In this document: positions 51,881 through 62,184 of the stretch, piece after piece
How the letters are laid out: each line of letters opens with the position of its first letter
Position numbering within the stretch: position 1 is the first letter of the stretch
Source of the DNA: Schizochytrium sp. TIO01
Taxonomy: Eukaryota > Sar > Bigyra > Thraustochytrida > Thraustochytriidae
DNA: 64,000 bases
Assembly (NCBI GenBank): GCA_004764695.1
Contig: SMSO01000036.1
Span: forward strand, 950,001 to 1,014,000
Direction: 5' to 3'
Notes under the pieces: generated by a model
Database searches by the model: none
Seen by the model: only the letters and a program-made list of their open reading frames with translations
Told to the model about the DNA's origin: nothing
Position numbers and translations under genes: made by a program

Positions 51881-54800
51881 ATGGCTGCTGCGCAAAATGG
51901 CGACAGCGTGGTTTTAGAAGAAGAGATTGACCCAAATTATACACCAACGATTGACGAGCAGATTGACTATGGAAAATGGCTGGGTATGAGCTTTCCCGAA
52001 GATGATGACCTACTCTGGATTGCTCGCGAAGGACTCAAAGCACCGCTGCCAGAACATTGGAAACCGTGTCGCACCCTTGACACCGGTGAAATCGTAAGTT
52101 GATCAAATGAAGCAAAATGAATGAATAGCCTCGGGGGGCGACTTTGCGTATTTGTCATCGAGCTTGTTCCTTGTTCTAGCTTGGTTTGAGGAATGTTTGA
52201 AAGACTAACTTTTGGCTGTGGAATTATACTGTCTTGATCGCTGGGGTTAATTGTGAACGCGTTACTTTTTTTTTTATTTTGGGTGCATGTTTGTGTCAAC
52301 TTTGTGATCATTTCTGAACGCATTAACATTTTGATAGTACTACTTTTCTTTTGCTGATGGCCAATCAAGTTGGGACCACCCGTGCGACTCTTTCTACCGC
52401 AACCTCTATGAAGAGGAAAAAAAGCGACGGAACCTCAGTAAACAAAACGGGCTGTCCCAGGATAGTTCAAAACGTCACGAATCCGAAAGTGATGATGTGC
52501 GCAGAATCATTGATATGCAGAAGCGCGAAGGAGCTATTGACACGTCTGTACAAAACAAACTCGGCAAAACACGTGGCAAAACTCCACACGATCTCAACGC
52601 TCACAGGCCTGGCCATTCTAATGACATGGGGATGGGATCTGGCGCAGCGCTCAACAAGAAGGCAGTGCTACCGAAAATCAAACGCTCTCCCTTGGAAACG
52701 AACATGCCATCATCAAGATCTGATGTGGAGTCAAATGATGAACAGTCTGAAAAGTCCAGTCCCCGGGCAGGCTCATCGTTGCTCGGGTCGGCACACTCAG
52801 ATCTTTCTGATCAGCGCATGAAGCGAACATCAGTAGCATCCGAAAGAGGATCACAATTGACAGAGGATCGTCGTCGTAAAGGTCGCCGCGGTGACTCAGT
52901 TATTGTAGATGATGGTAACAACTATAGCAACATGAATCGACGCCGCGCGAATGGACACCGCTTCGAAGCCAACAGTCACGTCAGTAGTGGCGAGGAGGAT
53001 GACGAGGATGATGAGGATGAAGATGGTGAGAAAGATGAAGTGATGGGCAATGGGCACGGCCACGGCAGAGACTACAACATGGGATATGGTCGTGACTACC
53101 GGTCTTCGAAAGAACCAGCTTATATGCCAATGCAAAACCGCGGGGAACAAAAACAAGAACATGTAAACGGGGGGCTCTCTAATATTCATGCTGAGAATGA
53201 GCGGAAATTACAGGAAGCTCAAGATGTCTTTGATCAAAGCTTGGAAAACTTACGATTGCGCCTTGCTGATGAGAAAGTAATTCAAGAAGAAGAGCATGAG
53301 CAGCACATTCAACAACTTCAGGATGATTTTAGTAAATTCCAACGCCAAATCAAGCGAGCCCAAGATGACGCTCATCAAAAACACGACGAAGAATTAGCGC
53401 GATTACAAGACGAGTTAGAAAAATTCAATCAACAATACCTGGACAAAAAAGAAGAACTTCAAGAAAATCACAAGAATCTTATGCAAGAGCAAGAAGAAGA
53501 GCTTTCTCGAATTCAACAAAAGTTCAATCAAAAGAAAAACACACTCGATCAGCTTAGAAGAGATGTGGAAGCCTTGGAAGAGCAGTACGATAGGCTTACT
53601 GATATAGGGGATCTTCAACAGCAGTTGCAAGAAATAACCGACAAGGAGGAGTCAAGTCAACAACTTCTGCGAAAGGAGCGAGAGCATCGGGAGCGCATGG
53701 TGTCACAAATTGATGACTTTGAGCGAGAAAAATCAGAACTCATAGCGTCATTCGAGCGTGAACGTTTACAGATTGAGGAGGACTATAGGATTCAGCTGGA
53801 GGCCCAATCAAAACAGCTTGATGAGAAGGGTATCTCTAGTGAAGGGTCTAACTCTCTTACCCCTTCTCAACCATCTCGTGATCCAAACGACGTGGCGGAA
53901 TTAGCATCAAAACAAGAACTGATTGCTGAGTTGCAGAGCCAGCTTCAAGATGTCCGGCAAGCCCTGGAGGCGTCAAGATTGGAAAGCAAAGACATTAGCC
54001 ATACATTGGCAAATGAACGCCTTAAGTTTGAAAACCTTGAAAGTTCACATCAAACACAAGTTCGGGAAATTAGACAAATACAAGCAAACTGCGAAGAATG
54101 GGAAGAAAAATACAATAAGGCTGTGGCATCCTTGCTCGCTTTTCAAGAAGACCAAACACAGTCTGGGAAAACTCTAGATGACGAGGTGACGAAGGCGGGT
54201 AGGCAAACTGAAGCTGCCCTTGAGCGAGCGCGTATTGCCGAGGAGCAACATTCAAGCCAGGCGTTGGCGCATCGCACAGAACGTGAACGGTTGCAGGAAT
54301 GCCTCTCTAAAGCTCAAACCGACGCCAAAGCTTTGGAGAGTCGAGTAGAGGCCCTTGAGCTTACCCTTATCTGAAACAGAAACTGAGGCAAGGCAGTCAA
54401 ACACTGAAAAACGAAAGCTTCAATCGTTACTTGACACTGCACATGAGAAATGTGCAAATGTAGAAAATAGGTGTAAGACGCTTGAGTCTTTGCTTGAGGC
54501 ATCGCGCTCAGAAAATGATCAGAACGAGGTTTCCCAGAATGCACTTGGAAGACTAGAAATGGAATTAAATGAGGCTCGTACTGATTTGATGAACGAGCGA
54601 TCGAAGGCACGTTCTGAACAAAATGCTTTAGAAGAAAACATCGAAGATCTGAAGGCAGAGCTACAAAAAGCAAGGGACCGGGAGATCTCCCTTGATGCAG
54701 AAACAAAGAAGAAAGTGTTCGATCTTCAGGAGAAATTGACTACAGCAGAAACACTTAGCGCAACGTTGAATCAGGAAATTTGTGTTCTTGAGGAAAGGAA

Positions 54801-57339
54801 TGCCGCTTCTCTGGCAGAAGTGCAGCAGGGCGTCGATGCAGAATCCCGCAAGCTCGAAAGTGCTCTTGAAGATGCCGAGGCTGCTCGCGAACAAGCTGAG
54901 GCCGCTCGCGAACAAGCTGAGACTGCTCGCCAACAAGCTGAAGCTTCTTGCAAACAAGCAGAAGTTGCTCGCGAACAAGCTGAAAATGACTTAAAAGAAC
55001 TCGAGCAAGACTTAGAGAATACCACTACGATGCTGAATCAGGAAATCGAATCTCTGCGGGTGCAGTTACTTAGTGCAGCGCATACAACATCTGGCGAAAA
55101 GGGCGATCAAGAAAACCGCCTTGCGCGTCTTTTGCAGGACCTGCATGAAGCAAATATGCAACTTGAGTCAACTGAGGCTCGCCATGCTGAAGATCTCGAG
55201 AATTGGCGGCAGGAGCAAGCACGGTTACGCGAGGATCTCTCAAACAGGGATGAAGATTTAGCTGTGCAGTTGAGAACTGCGCTCCGTGAAGCTACGGAAT
55301 TGCGAGAAGAGAGGGGAAGTCTGAAGCGTAATTTGGAGTCAACAAGGGAAGATGTCGCAAACCACAAAGCGAAGGTTGAGAGCTTACGTGCAGAGTTGCA
55401 TGGAGCGTTGGAGGATGCGCGTGCTTCGAGAGACGAACGAGACCAACTCCGCCAAGAGACTGAAAGACTCAGACGCGAATCTGCGCAGGCAGAGCATGAT
55501 TCTTCGCAACAACATGAACTGTCGTCAATGCAGCGCTCTTTGTATGCACTTCAGGCACAACAGCGTAAACTCGAAGCTGAGCGTAAACAGGCTCAGGAAA
55601 ATGAAGAAGTTGCAATTCAGGATGCCGAGAGCATCAGTCAAGAACTTGCACGAACTAACAAGCAGCTTCTCGAAGAACAACGTCGTGCTGCGACTTTGGA
55701 GCGAGCCCAGCGCCAATTCAGTAATCGTGAAGCATTCTTAAATTCTCGTGTGTCAGATCTGGAAATCGAGTTGGAGGACTTACATAACAAGGCCGACACT
55801 CAGGAAGAGAAAGTTCGTAAATTAAGCGACAGGTGCAATAAGCTTGAAAAGGAACGCAGTATTGTCATTACAGAACGCGACAGACTTCTCGAACAGAATA
55901 AGGAGTTGGAAGATTCTCTTTCCGCATTAAGCATGACCAAGTCAACCTCTAGTGATATGGAGCGTCGTCAGCGAAAACTAGACGTTGAGCGACAACAGCT
56001 GGATGAAGAACGCCGGGCTATGGATAAGGAAAAACGCAAGATTGATGAGCGAGCAAAGGCAGTTAAACAGCAACTCCTACGCATTGAAGAGCGTATCCGT
56101 CGGGAAGGGAAATTCAATAGTGAGAATGATATGTCAGAGGTAAATGCGGCTTCCTTTTCTCGAATGGGAGGGCGTATTTCCACTCCAAATAAAGAAGAGG
56201 TCCTTGCTTCCGCAACATATTGGAATGATGGTGCCGAGGAAGAGCGAAAGGCCTTTGATGCAGCACGCGACATCCTTCATACCCAACATCGAGAGCTCGA
56301 AGATCAACGTACTCGACTGGGCAAGCAACAGGATACGTGGCGGGAAACCGAGGGACGCTCTTCATTTGCAATCAGCAAGGTTGGCAGCATTCTAGAGCTT
56401 CAAGAGGATGAGTTGACAGAAACGTTGCGCGAGCTCTCGCAAAAGCTAGAGTGGCTTCAAACTGTATCGGAACTGCACGAGAAGGTTTCCAAGAGTGCCA
56501 TGGCGCTACTCGAGCACCCAAGTGATTCCGATCTTCGTGCAAACTTTCTGCAGAACCTTGATGAGTACCGTGCAGAACAATTTTTTGTGGAAGACCAGGA
56601 TCGTGGCGATGAGGGAAATTTGTATGGTGTAGCTGATGAAAATGAGTCTTTATTTGGCAACTCTAACCAGCACGACCGCTATGCATCGTTCGGCCCCTCT
56701 CATCGAATGAATAACAATTCGCGACTAGGGGGGGCAGCCATGAACGTGCCTCCTCCCCCAGTCCCACCTGGGCCTGCAAGCTATGCTTACCCTGTATACC
56801 CGGCACACACAATGCCTTTGCAGCCGATGTTCATGCCTGCGCGGCACCCGACTGGATCAACTGTGGTTTTTGTAAATGAGAATGGCCAAATCTTGCAAGA
56901 GTCGACTATTCAACCTGTCATGCATGTGCCTCGGTCTCGGGCTTTCCGTGGCTCAGGGAATAACCATGTAGAGAATGGTTACAACAGAATGGAGGCTATG
57001 CAAGGTTACGGGCTCGGGCCTGAGACTTCTCCAGTGCCAAGTGCACCATTACACGAAGTTTCTATGTTGCCTGAGGAGGTGCGATTGATGGAATCGCGAT
57101 GGAATGAACAGCAAGCCTTTGCACAAGAGCACTCTCAATGGCTGATGAATTTCCGCAGAGACCTTGAGCGTGTTTCATCCGTGCCCTCTGTAGTCTCTGC
57201 CTCGAGCTCGTCTTCGAGACGCGGAACGCTTAAATCCGAGCACCGGCGCTCACGTATTGTGCCACCCAAACGCGCCCGACAACGTACACGACGAGATCTC
57301 CCACGCACATATATACCAGATTTTGAAACAAAGATTTAG
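51881..57339 (+). CDS. CEP164: CEP164-like distal-appendage protein, long form, with an apparent +1 frame change
   Basis: Exon 1 is 51881-52093 and exon 2 begins at 52338 (phase 0). N-terminus and WW domain (about 54-86: Trp60, YYFSFADGQ, SSWDHPCD) match CEP164, the distal-appendage protein that recruits TTBK2 and docks vesicles at the basal body. After an acidic and basic linker, coiled coil runs from about 357 to 1440, including five heptad-like repeats (AREQAE type) at about 920-955. A Pro-rich segment near 1541 (VPPPPVPPGP) and a basic C-terminus follow; total about 1737 aa, against 1460 in human. Exon 2 stops at the TGA 54372-54374, while the coiled coil resumes in the +1 frame. That frame is closed by the TAG at 54346-54348, so the shift must lie in 54349-54374. 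Skipping T54372 (ATC-T-GAA) restores one protein. Sequencing error, mutation and programmed frameshifting are all possible. Confidence 0.85.
51892..52405. repeat. 514-bp near-identical tract shared by the two CEP164-type genes (copy 2)
   Basis: Partner of 47850-48363; see that entry for the differences. Confidence 0.95.
52094..52337 (+). other. spliceosomal intron within the WW domain (long CEP164 gene)
   Basis: 244 bp with GTAAGT and TTTTGATAG borders, phase 0, in the same position as the intron of the paralogue. Confidence 0.9.
54881..54985 (+). repeat. 21-bp tandem repeat in the CEP164 coiled coil
   Basis: Five copies of a 21-bp unit coding for GCTCGCGAACAAGCTGAG-like codons (seven residues, AREQAEA type). 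Copies 1, 2 and 5 are closest, copies 3 and 4 carry changes (ARQQAEA, SCKQAEV). A 21-bp unit adds exactly one heptad to the coiled coil. Confidence 0.85.
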
Positions 57340-57556
57340 GTGAGCGCTGTTGTACCTTCACTGCACTACTAGATATTTGAAACTCAGATAAGTAAACACT
57401 GATTGTTTTTGTCACATGATTTTATTATAATACTGCAGGGCTCCGATAACCCCTGATATAAGAACTTTTCCATGCTAGCCTATTAGATCTCTCTAAAAGA
57501 ATGCAAGAGGGAACCCATCGTTTAAAATGTTTTATAAAACTAATATAAAGATCAAA
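57340..57556. other. convergent intergenic spacer
   Basis: 217 bp between two 3' ends, AT-rich, presumably both 3' UTRs. Confidence 0.5.
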
Positions 57557-58930
57557 CTAGATCGCAAATGTTCCTGGGCCAAGCCATTTTGCTGGCTCTG
57601 TGTGTCTCAAGGTAGCATTGAGCTCACGTTTCAACGGCGCCTCATATGGTTCTTGACATCTAAAGAGCTCGTCACGATGCTTTGCATCCTGCCTGGCAAG
57701 AAGTAGCTGTGCTTTCTTGCGCGCTTGTATTACCTCCCGACGGCGCATCACTTCAAAGTATTCTGCCTTAGTAAGTTTAATTGTAAATTTGGCAATATAT
57801 TTGCCATTTCTTTCCTGGTCGGTAAGCTCTTGGTCCTTTTTAGGGATACTCACCTTGAGCATCGGGGATGCTTGCATAAGCTTAGCTTTGGCAAATGGAG
57901 ACGTAAATGGTAAACCAAGTTCGTTAACTTCTGACTGATGTGCAGCTGCATACGAAAGCGCTGCAACAAGATCAGCTTCTTGAGACGGGTCTAGACGGGT
58001 TCTGAGCATGGCTCCTTGAGCTTTTCCTTGAATGCGTTGCCTTCTTTCCCAAGGATATAAGGTTGCATCTTGAGAAGGTTTAGATGATGGCGGTGATGCT
58101 GGTGAGGGTTGTGCAGAGGCCATACGAGAGTCTTGTACTCCAATAAGACGAGTCTGATCTGGTGATGACATGGTTGGGCCATCGCTCTGCGGCCTTGAGT
58201 TAAAGGAAGCATACTCATGCATAAATGTGTCTGCTACTTTAAGAGAGGGGCCTGTAGCATCCACTTTTAATTCCCCAAAGCTTTCAAGGCCAGCGTTTGG
58301 GCAAGAATTATTAGCTATCTTGTTGTGATTATCACGGTTACTGCAAAAGCTGAGTCTGCTTTCTTCGTCGATAGTAGAATCCTCATCACTGCTCTCTGTA
58401 TATTCATGTTCTTTGTCCTCGTCCTCATCTACGTGATCATCGTCCTGATCCTCTTTACTCTCTTCGTGAAAGCTATGTTGTGGATTTGAAGAAAAAGATG
58501 CCTCCAGAATCTTTGCTGATGCTTCGGATTGCAAGGCTTCTAGCAACCTGATCCTCATTCGTTCGATGAGCTTGCTTCTCGAGTCTTCTTCATTATCGAG
58601 ATAAAAGGCCTGTAATTCGTCTGCACGGAAGCTTATATGTTGATAAAGAGCTTCGCTCGGCGCTTTTCGGTACACGCTACAGATAAGATTGACCTCATCC
58701 TGCAATAAGGGAATAGTTTTCAAGGACAGTTGTGACCACATGAGCTGCTGGCTGTTCTTGTTCATGTCTTTGCTGCTCTTTGTTATATCCTGTACATTTT
58801 TGGGGTTATAAACGTCGACGAAGTCATGACACAACTCTGATTTGCTGTGATGTACATGCGTCGCTTTTGCTGGTTGTGGATGACTTGACGTTCGCAACCC
58901 GGGTGCTCGAGGCAGGGAGGTTGTAGGCAT
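57557..58930 (-). CDS. protein of unknown function with acidic centre
   Basis: 457 aa, not recognised. The N-terminal ~60 residues are disordered and His/Pro-rich. A helical part follows (about 60-160, SLKTIPLLQDEVNLICSVYRK and RADELQAFYLDNEEDSRSKLIERMRIRLLEAL). Then come a strongly acidic low-complexity stretch (about 180-215, DDDHVDEDEDKEHE), a Ser/Pro-rich linker, and a basic helical C-terminus (about 365-457) rich in Arg/Lys/Gln (YFEVMRRREVIQARKKAQLL). The last residues read TEPAKWLGPGTFAI. The Lys/Arg-rich C-terminal helix would suit a microtubule- or nucleic-acid-associated protein, but this is a guess from composition. It converges with the CEP164 gene. Confidence 0.75.
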   Translation of the reverse strand: MPTTSLPRAPGLRTSSHPQPAKATHVHHSKSELCHDFVDVYNPKNVQDITKSSKDMNKNSQQLMWSQLSLKTIPLLQDEVNLICSVYRKAPSEALYQHISFRADELQAFYLDNEEDSRSKLIERMRIRLLEALQSEASAKILEASFSSNPQHSFHEESKEDQDDDHVDEDEDKEHEYTESSDEDSTIDEESRLSFCSNRDNHNKIANNSCPNAGLESFGELKVDATGPSLKVADTFMHEYASFNSRPQSDGPTMSSPDQTRLIGVQDSRMASAQPSPASPPSSKPSQDATLYPWERRQRIQGKAQGAMLRTRLDPSQEADLVAALSYAAAHQSEVNELGLPFTSPFAKAKLMQASPMLKVSIPKKDQELTDQERNGKYIAKFTIKLTKAEYFEVMRRREVIQARKKAQLLLARQDAKHRDELFRCQEPYEAPLKRELNATLRHTEPAKWLGPGTFAI

Positions 58931-60756
58931 TGCAAAGTAATCAGCTCCGCACCACCTTTCGACTCGTGGTGAAGGTCCTCGTTAGGATCAATATATTGTC
59001 GCCTTGTCTACACAGAGGGGGCTGTTGGTTCGCCCTTTGCTCATGTCTATCTCGCGATTGTCTGATCTGCTGGTGCTCAAAACAAAGAACTTAAGCTCAA
59101 AACTGGTTCCTTGTGTATTTCTGCAAAACACTGATTTCTTTTCTTGGGAAGTTACAAGCCTACTATTAATCGATATTGAGACGGTAGTCGCAACTTCTTC
59201 TTGAGGTAGTAATGAAAAAAATTAAATTAAAAAAGTATGACGGATCAAGCATCTAGCAACTACATGAGAGAACCTTGGAAATCAGAGAAGAAGTAGTACA
59301 CACTACGCTTCTGCTAATTGAGGTAATCATACTATTATCTCAATACGTACGAAGGAGAATTGACTACCTACAAGTACGTAGTTTTATTTTCAATTAGAAA
59401 GTTTCCATTGGAATAGCCGTTGGGTCACATCGTGCACGATAATTCACTCGTCAGCTTTTATGCAGATGATGGGAAATAAACTAATAGCATGCTTATCAAT
59501 CTACCGAAGGCTCAACTCATCTTTTGCTAATCCTTCTTTGTGTCCAGACACTGTGTATGCTAAGCGATGAGACTATTACTGCTGTTATTTTGCACTCTTA
59601 TTCGCGAATGATTCGATGTTAGTAGGAAAAGACCGTGAATGCTTACCATGTGTGTGTTTCTCGATGAGTGATGATTTAGTGCCTGGATGATGTTTAGCAT
59701 ACCTGTCTAATCTTAAACAGCTGGTAATCAAATTGGTGCATAAGCCAAAATGACGAGCATTTACGCTAGTCAGAGGCTAGTCCAATGAAGCACTTTCTTA
59801 GTTGAGTAGAAAGTAGGGTAAGGAAACTAATTCAATTGGCTGGTAAAGAAAATCCGGATGATTAAACTCACGGGTATTTCGGTACTCTGGAAGGAAGTGT
59901 TGGGGATGCAAGGGAGGTTCTCCAATTTTCGGAAGTCAAGAATTTATCGGGCAAAGCACAGCGGAGTAAAATAGGAAATATCCGCCAAAATATCCACAAG
60001 GCATTCTAGTTTCCCAAGGAAGAGGGGTGGTAAATCTAAAAGACCAAACTTGCTCGTTTATGGTTTTTTCTTCATTCAGCTTGCCACCTTTAATGGACTA
60101 AGCGATGTGAAGGGTAAATAACTATATCATCAAGGCGAGGCATCGAGGAGCGCAAGAGGGGCCGATATTGAATCGTCAATGTCTTGGGCTGCTTTTGCGC
60201 TCTATAATTGTAGCAGTAGTATGTGTGTGCGTAAGGTGTTTTCGCTTCGTACGAAGTCTTTATAATAAGTAAGGGGGGCGAGATCTTCTCTGCGGGCAGC
60301 AGACAGGTGACTCAAAATGTACACTAAAGATCTTCGAAAAAAGACAAGGGCGCGTGCGCACGAAAATAAATGAAAACAGGCAGCCGAAGCTGTTATCGTA
60401 GCGGTGTCTCCTTGCAGCGTGCTTGGTCTACACAAACACGGCGTGCGAGGTAAAGACCTTTCTCTACCCAATCCACTGTAATCTATCTCAGCCAACGACG
60501 TGTTGATGGTTATTTTGAGATCGCTCTGTTTCGAGAGCACTTTCAAAAAACCAGCTTTGATTCGTCTAGCTTGCTAAAATGAGACAACATCCAAAGGGAT
60601 TGCGAGGAGAAGGGCCTGTGTTTGTGTTCTTTTGTATCAAAATGTGAGAATTGAATGCCCGATTATTTTGGTAACATTGCTAAGAGAAATGCAGTGCACC
60701 ATGAATCTGAGTTATGCGGGCAGCAGCGGCGGCGTGGGCGGCGGCGACGGAGACAC
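58931..60756. other. intergenic region
   Basis: About 1.8 kb. Short ORFs only (one of 114 codons at 60202-60546 on the minus strand has no recognised content). AT-rich to 60,100, GC-richer afterwards. No gene called. Confidence 0.45.
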
Positions 60757-62184
60757 CTAGAAATTTGTGGAGCCAAAGATGGAATCCATGTCCGAGATGG
60801 TCGGTACGAAGCCATCGTCATCATTGACGAGGCCAAGAGAGTGGGACCGCGGAAGCGGTAGAGGAGCAATGGTGATAAGCGGTGACGGGTTAGGCTTTGT
60901 ACGTTTGTACATGCGAGGTTCGTCATTAAGGACGTAGAACTCATCGAGCTGGCGCTTCAAAGAGCGGTTCTCTTCTTCGAGAGCGTCAATGCGGCGAGCA
61001 GAGTCAATAACGGTCTCGTTGTACCGTTGGATCTGTCGTTGAAGTACGCGAAGCTTGTCGTGAACCTCGTGAAGAATCGCGTTAGTCTGAGGATCATACT
61101 GTGGCGCTACCGGAGCTACTTCAACGGGGGCTTCTCGCTGATTCATAAGCCCCGATTCGCTTGAGCTTCTCGAGCTATTCGACAAACCTCTGGCTACAAC
61201 GCGGCGTCCTCTCGAAGTCATCGCACGGGGCACGTACTCAGGATCGTCATCCTCCTCTTCTCCAGACGAGTGCGCTGAGTATTGCGAAACGCTCGCTCCG
61301 CACTTGTAATTGCCACCGTTGATGGTACTGGCATTGACTCCACTGCTCACTTCATCGCGATGGCCGTGATGGTTATGATGAGATGCGTACATGTGGATAT
61401 CCACAGGCGTCGGGTACTGTTCCTCCAGGGCTTCCATACCCGCAAGCTCCCGAACGTGTACATTCATATTGTTGCAGGCTGTCTCCGCTTGGGCTTCCTT
61501 GCCAAGGACTTCATTCTGTCGAACTGCAAGATCTTCGAGTTTTCTACGTTGCTCACTCTCATGAGCTCTCTCGCTTGCGCGTAGCCACTTGCGTTTCGAC
61601 AACACTAGCGTGGGTCTCGACTCAGCTTCCGCGACATCTTCTTCGCTGGCGCCTTCGATACCCACACGAAGTCTAAATTGTTTCCCGTCATGGTTGCGAG
61701 ACAACTTGAGAATGCGGTACCTTACAGATCCCGCGCATGATTCAAGACCGCACGAAGCAGCAGCCTCCTCAGGCTTGCCCTTCCCGCCTGCGCCACCAAG
61801 CACTTGCAGTGCTGGTTTGCCGAGACGCGTAGGCACAGGGCTTCCGTCTTCGTAGACGAGTTCGCAACGCAGAGGCAGACGACCTTCCGTGTCAGCGAGG
61901 GCTTGAAGGCGCGGTGAAGGTCCACCTGGACCACAACGCAGCACAAAAAAGAGGCAGAGATAGTTGAACTTGCCACCCTCGTCGCGGAAGATTGAAGTTG
62001 CGGGCTCCAGAGTCACCTCGAGACGGGCTGTAGAGCTGGGACTCATGCTAGCCGCGCAAGAGGGTTCAAAGGAAGTAGAAGGCAGCAGGGTTGGGGCCTG
62101 ATGGAGGATGCCGCTCATCGCGTCGTCGTCGTCAGTGGAGACGCAAAGGCCGGAGGCAGCATCATCGTCAGAAGAGGACGTCAT
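60757..62184 (-). CDS. protein with beta-sandwich-like domain and C-terminal coiled coil, possible transcription regulator
   Basis: 475 aa. The first ~50 residues are acidic and Ser-rich. At about 50-200 lies a strand-rich domain containing LPLRCELVYEDGSPVP and SVRYRILKLSRNHDGKQFRLRVGIEG. The pattern FRI-x-x-x-S-x-N-H-x-G-x-x-FRL occurs in a family of protist and oomycete proteins that I associate, uncertainly, with DNA binding. A basic stretch (LSKRKWLRASERAHESEQRRK) follows, then a linker with acidic and Ser-rich parts, and a coiled coil at about 375-425 (HDKLRVLQRQIQRYNETV...RIDALEEENRSLKRQLDEF) that could dimerise. The gene is GC-rich and differs in codon use from its AT-rich neighbours. 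Function not established. Confidence 0.75.
   Translation of the reverse strand: MTSSSDDDAASGLCVSTDDDDAMSGILHQAPTLLPSTSFEPSCAASMSPSSTARLEVTLEPATSIFRDEGGKFNYLCLFFVLRCGPGGPSPRLQALADTEGRLPLRCELVYEDGSPVPTRLGKPALQVLGGAGGKGKPEEAAASCGLESCAGSVRYRILKLSRNHDGKQFRLRVGIEGASEEDVAEAESRPTLVLSKRKWLRASERAHESEQRRKLEDLAVRQNEVLGKEAQAETACNNMNVHVRELAGMEALEEQYPTPVDIHMYASHHNHHGHRDEVSSGVNASTINGGNYKCGASVSQYSAHSSGEEEDDDPEYVPRAMTSRGRRVVARGLSNSSRSSSESGLMNQREAPVEVAPVAPQYDPQTNAILHEVHDKLRVLQRQIQRYNETVIDSARRIDALEEENRSLKRQLDEFYVLNDEPRMYKRTKPNPSPLITIAPLPLPRSHSLGLVNDDDGFVPTISDMDSIFGSTNF

Noticed and set aside
54340-54379. 40-bp intron that would restore the CEP164 frame
   Set aside because: GT and AG borders and the length would fit the frame, but the donor (GTCGAG) is poor and the length is far below the 244-bp introns in the same gene.
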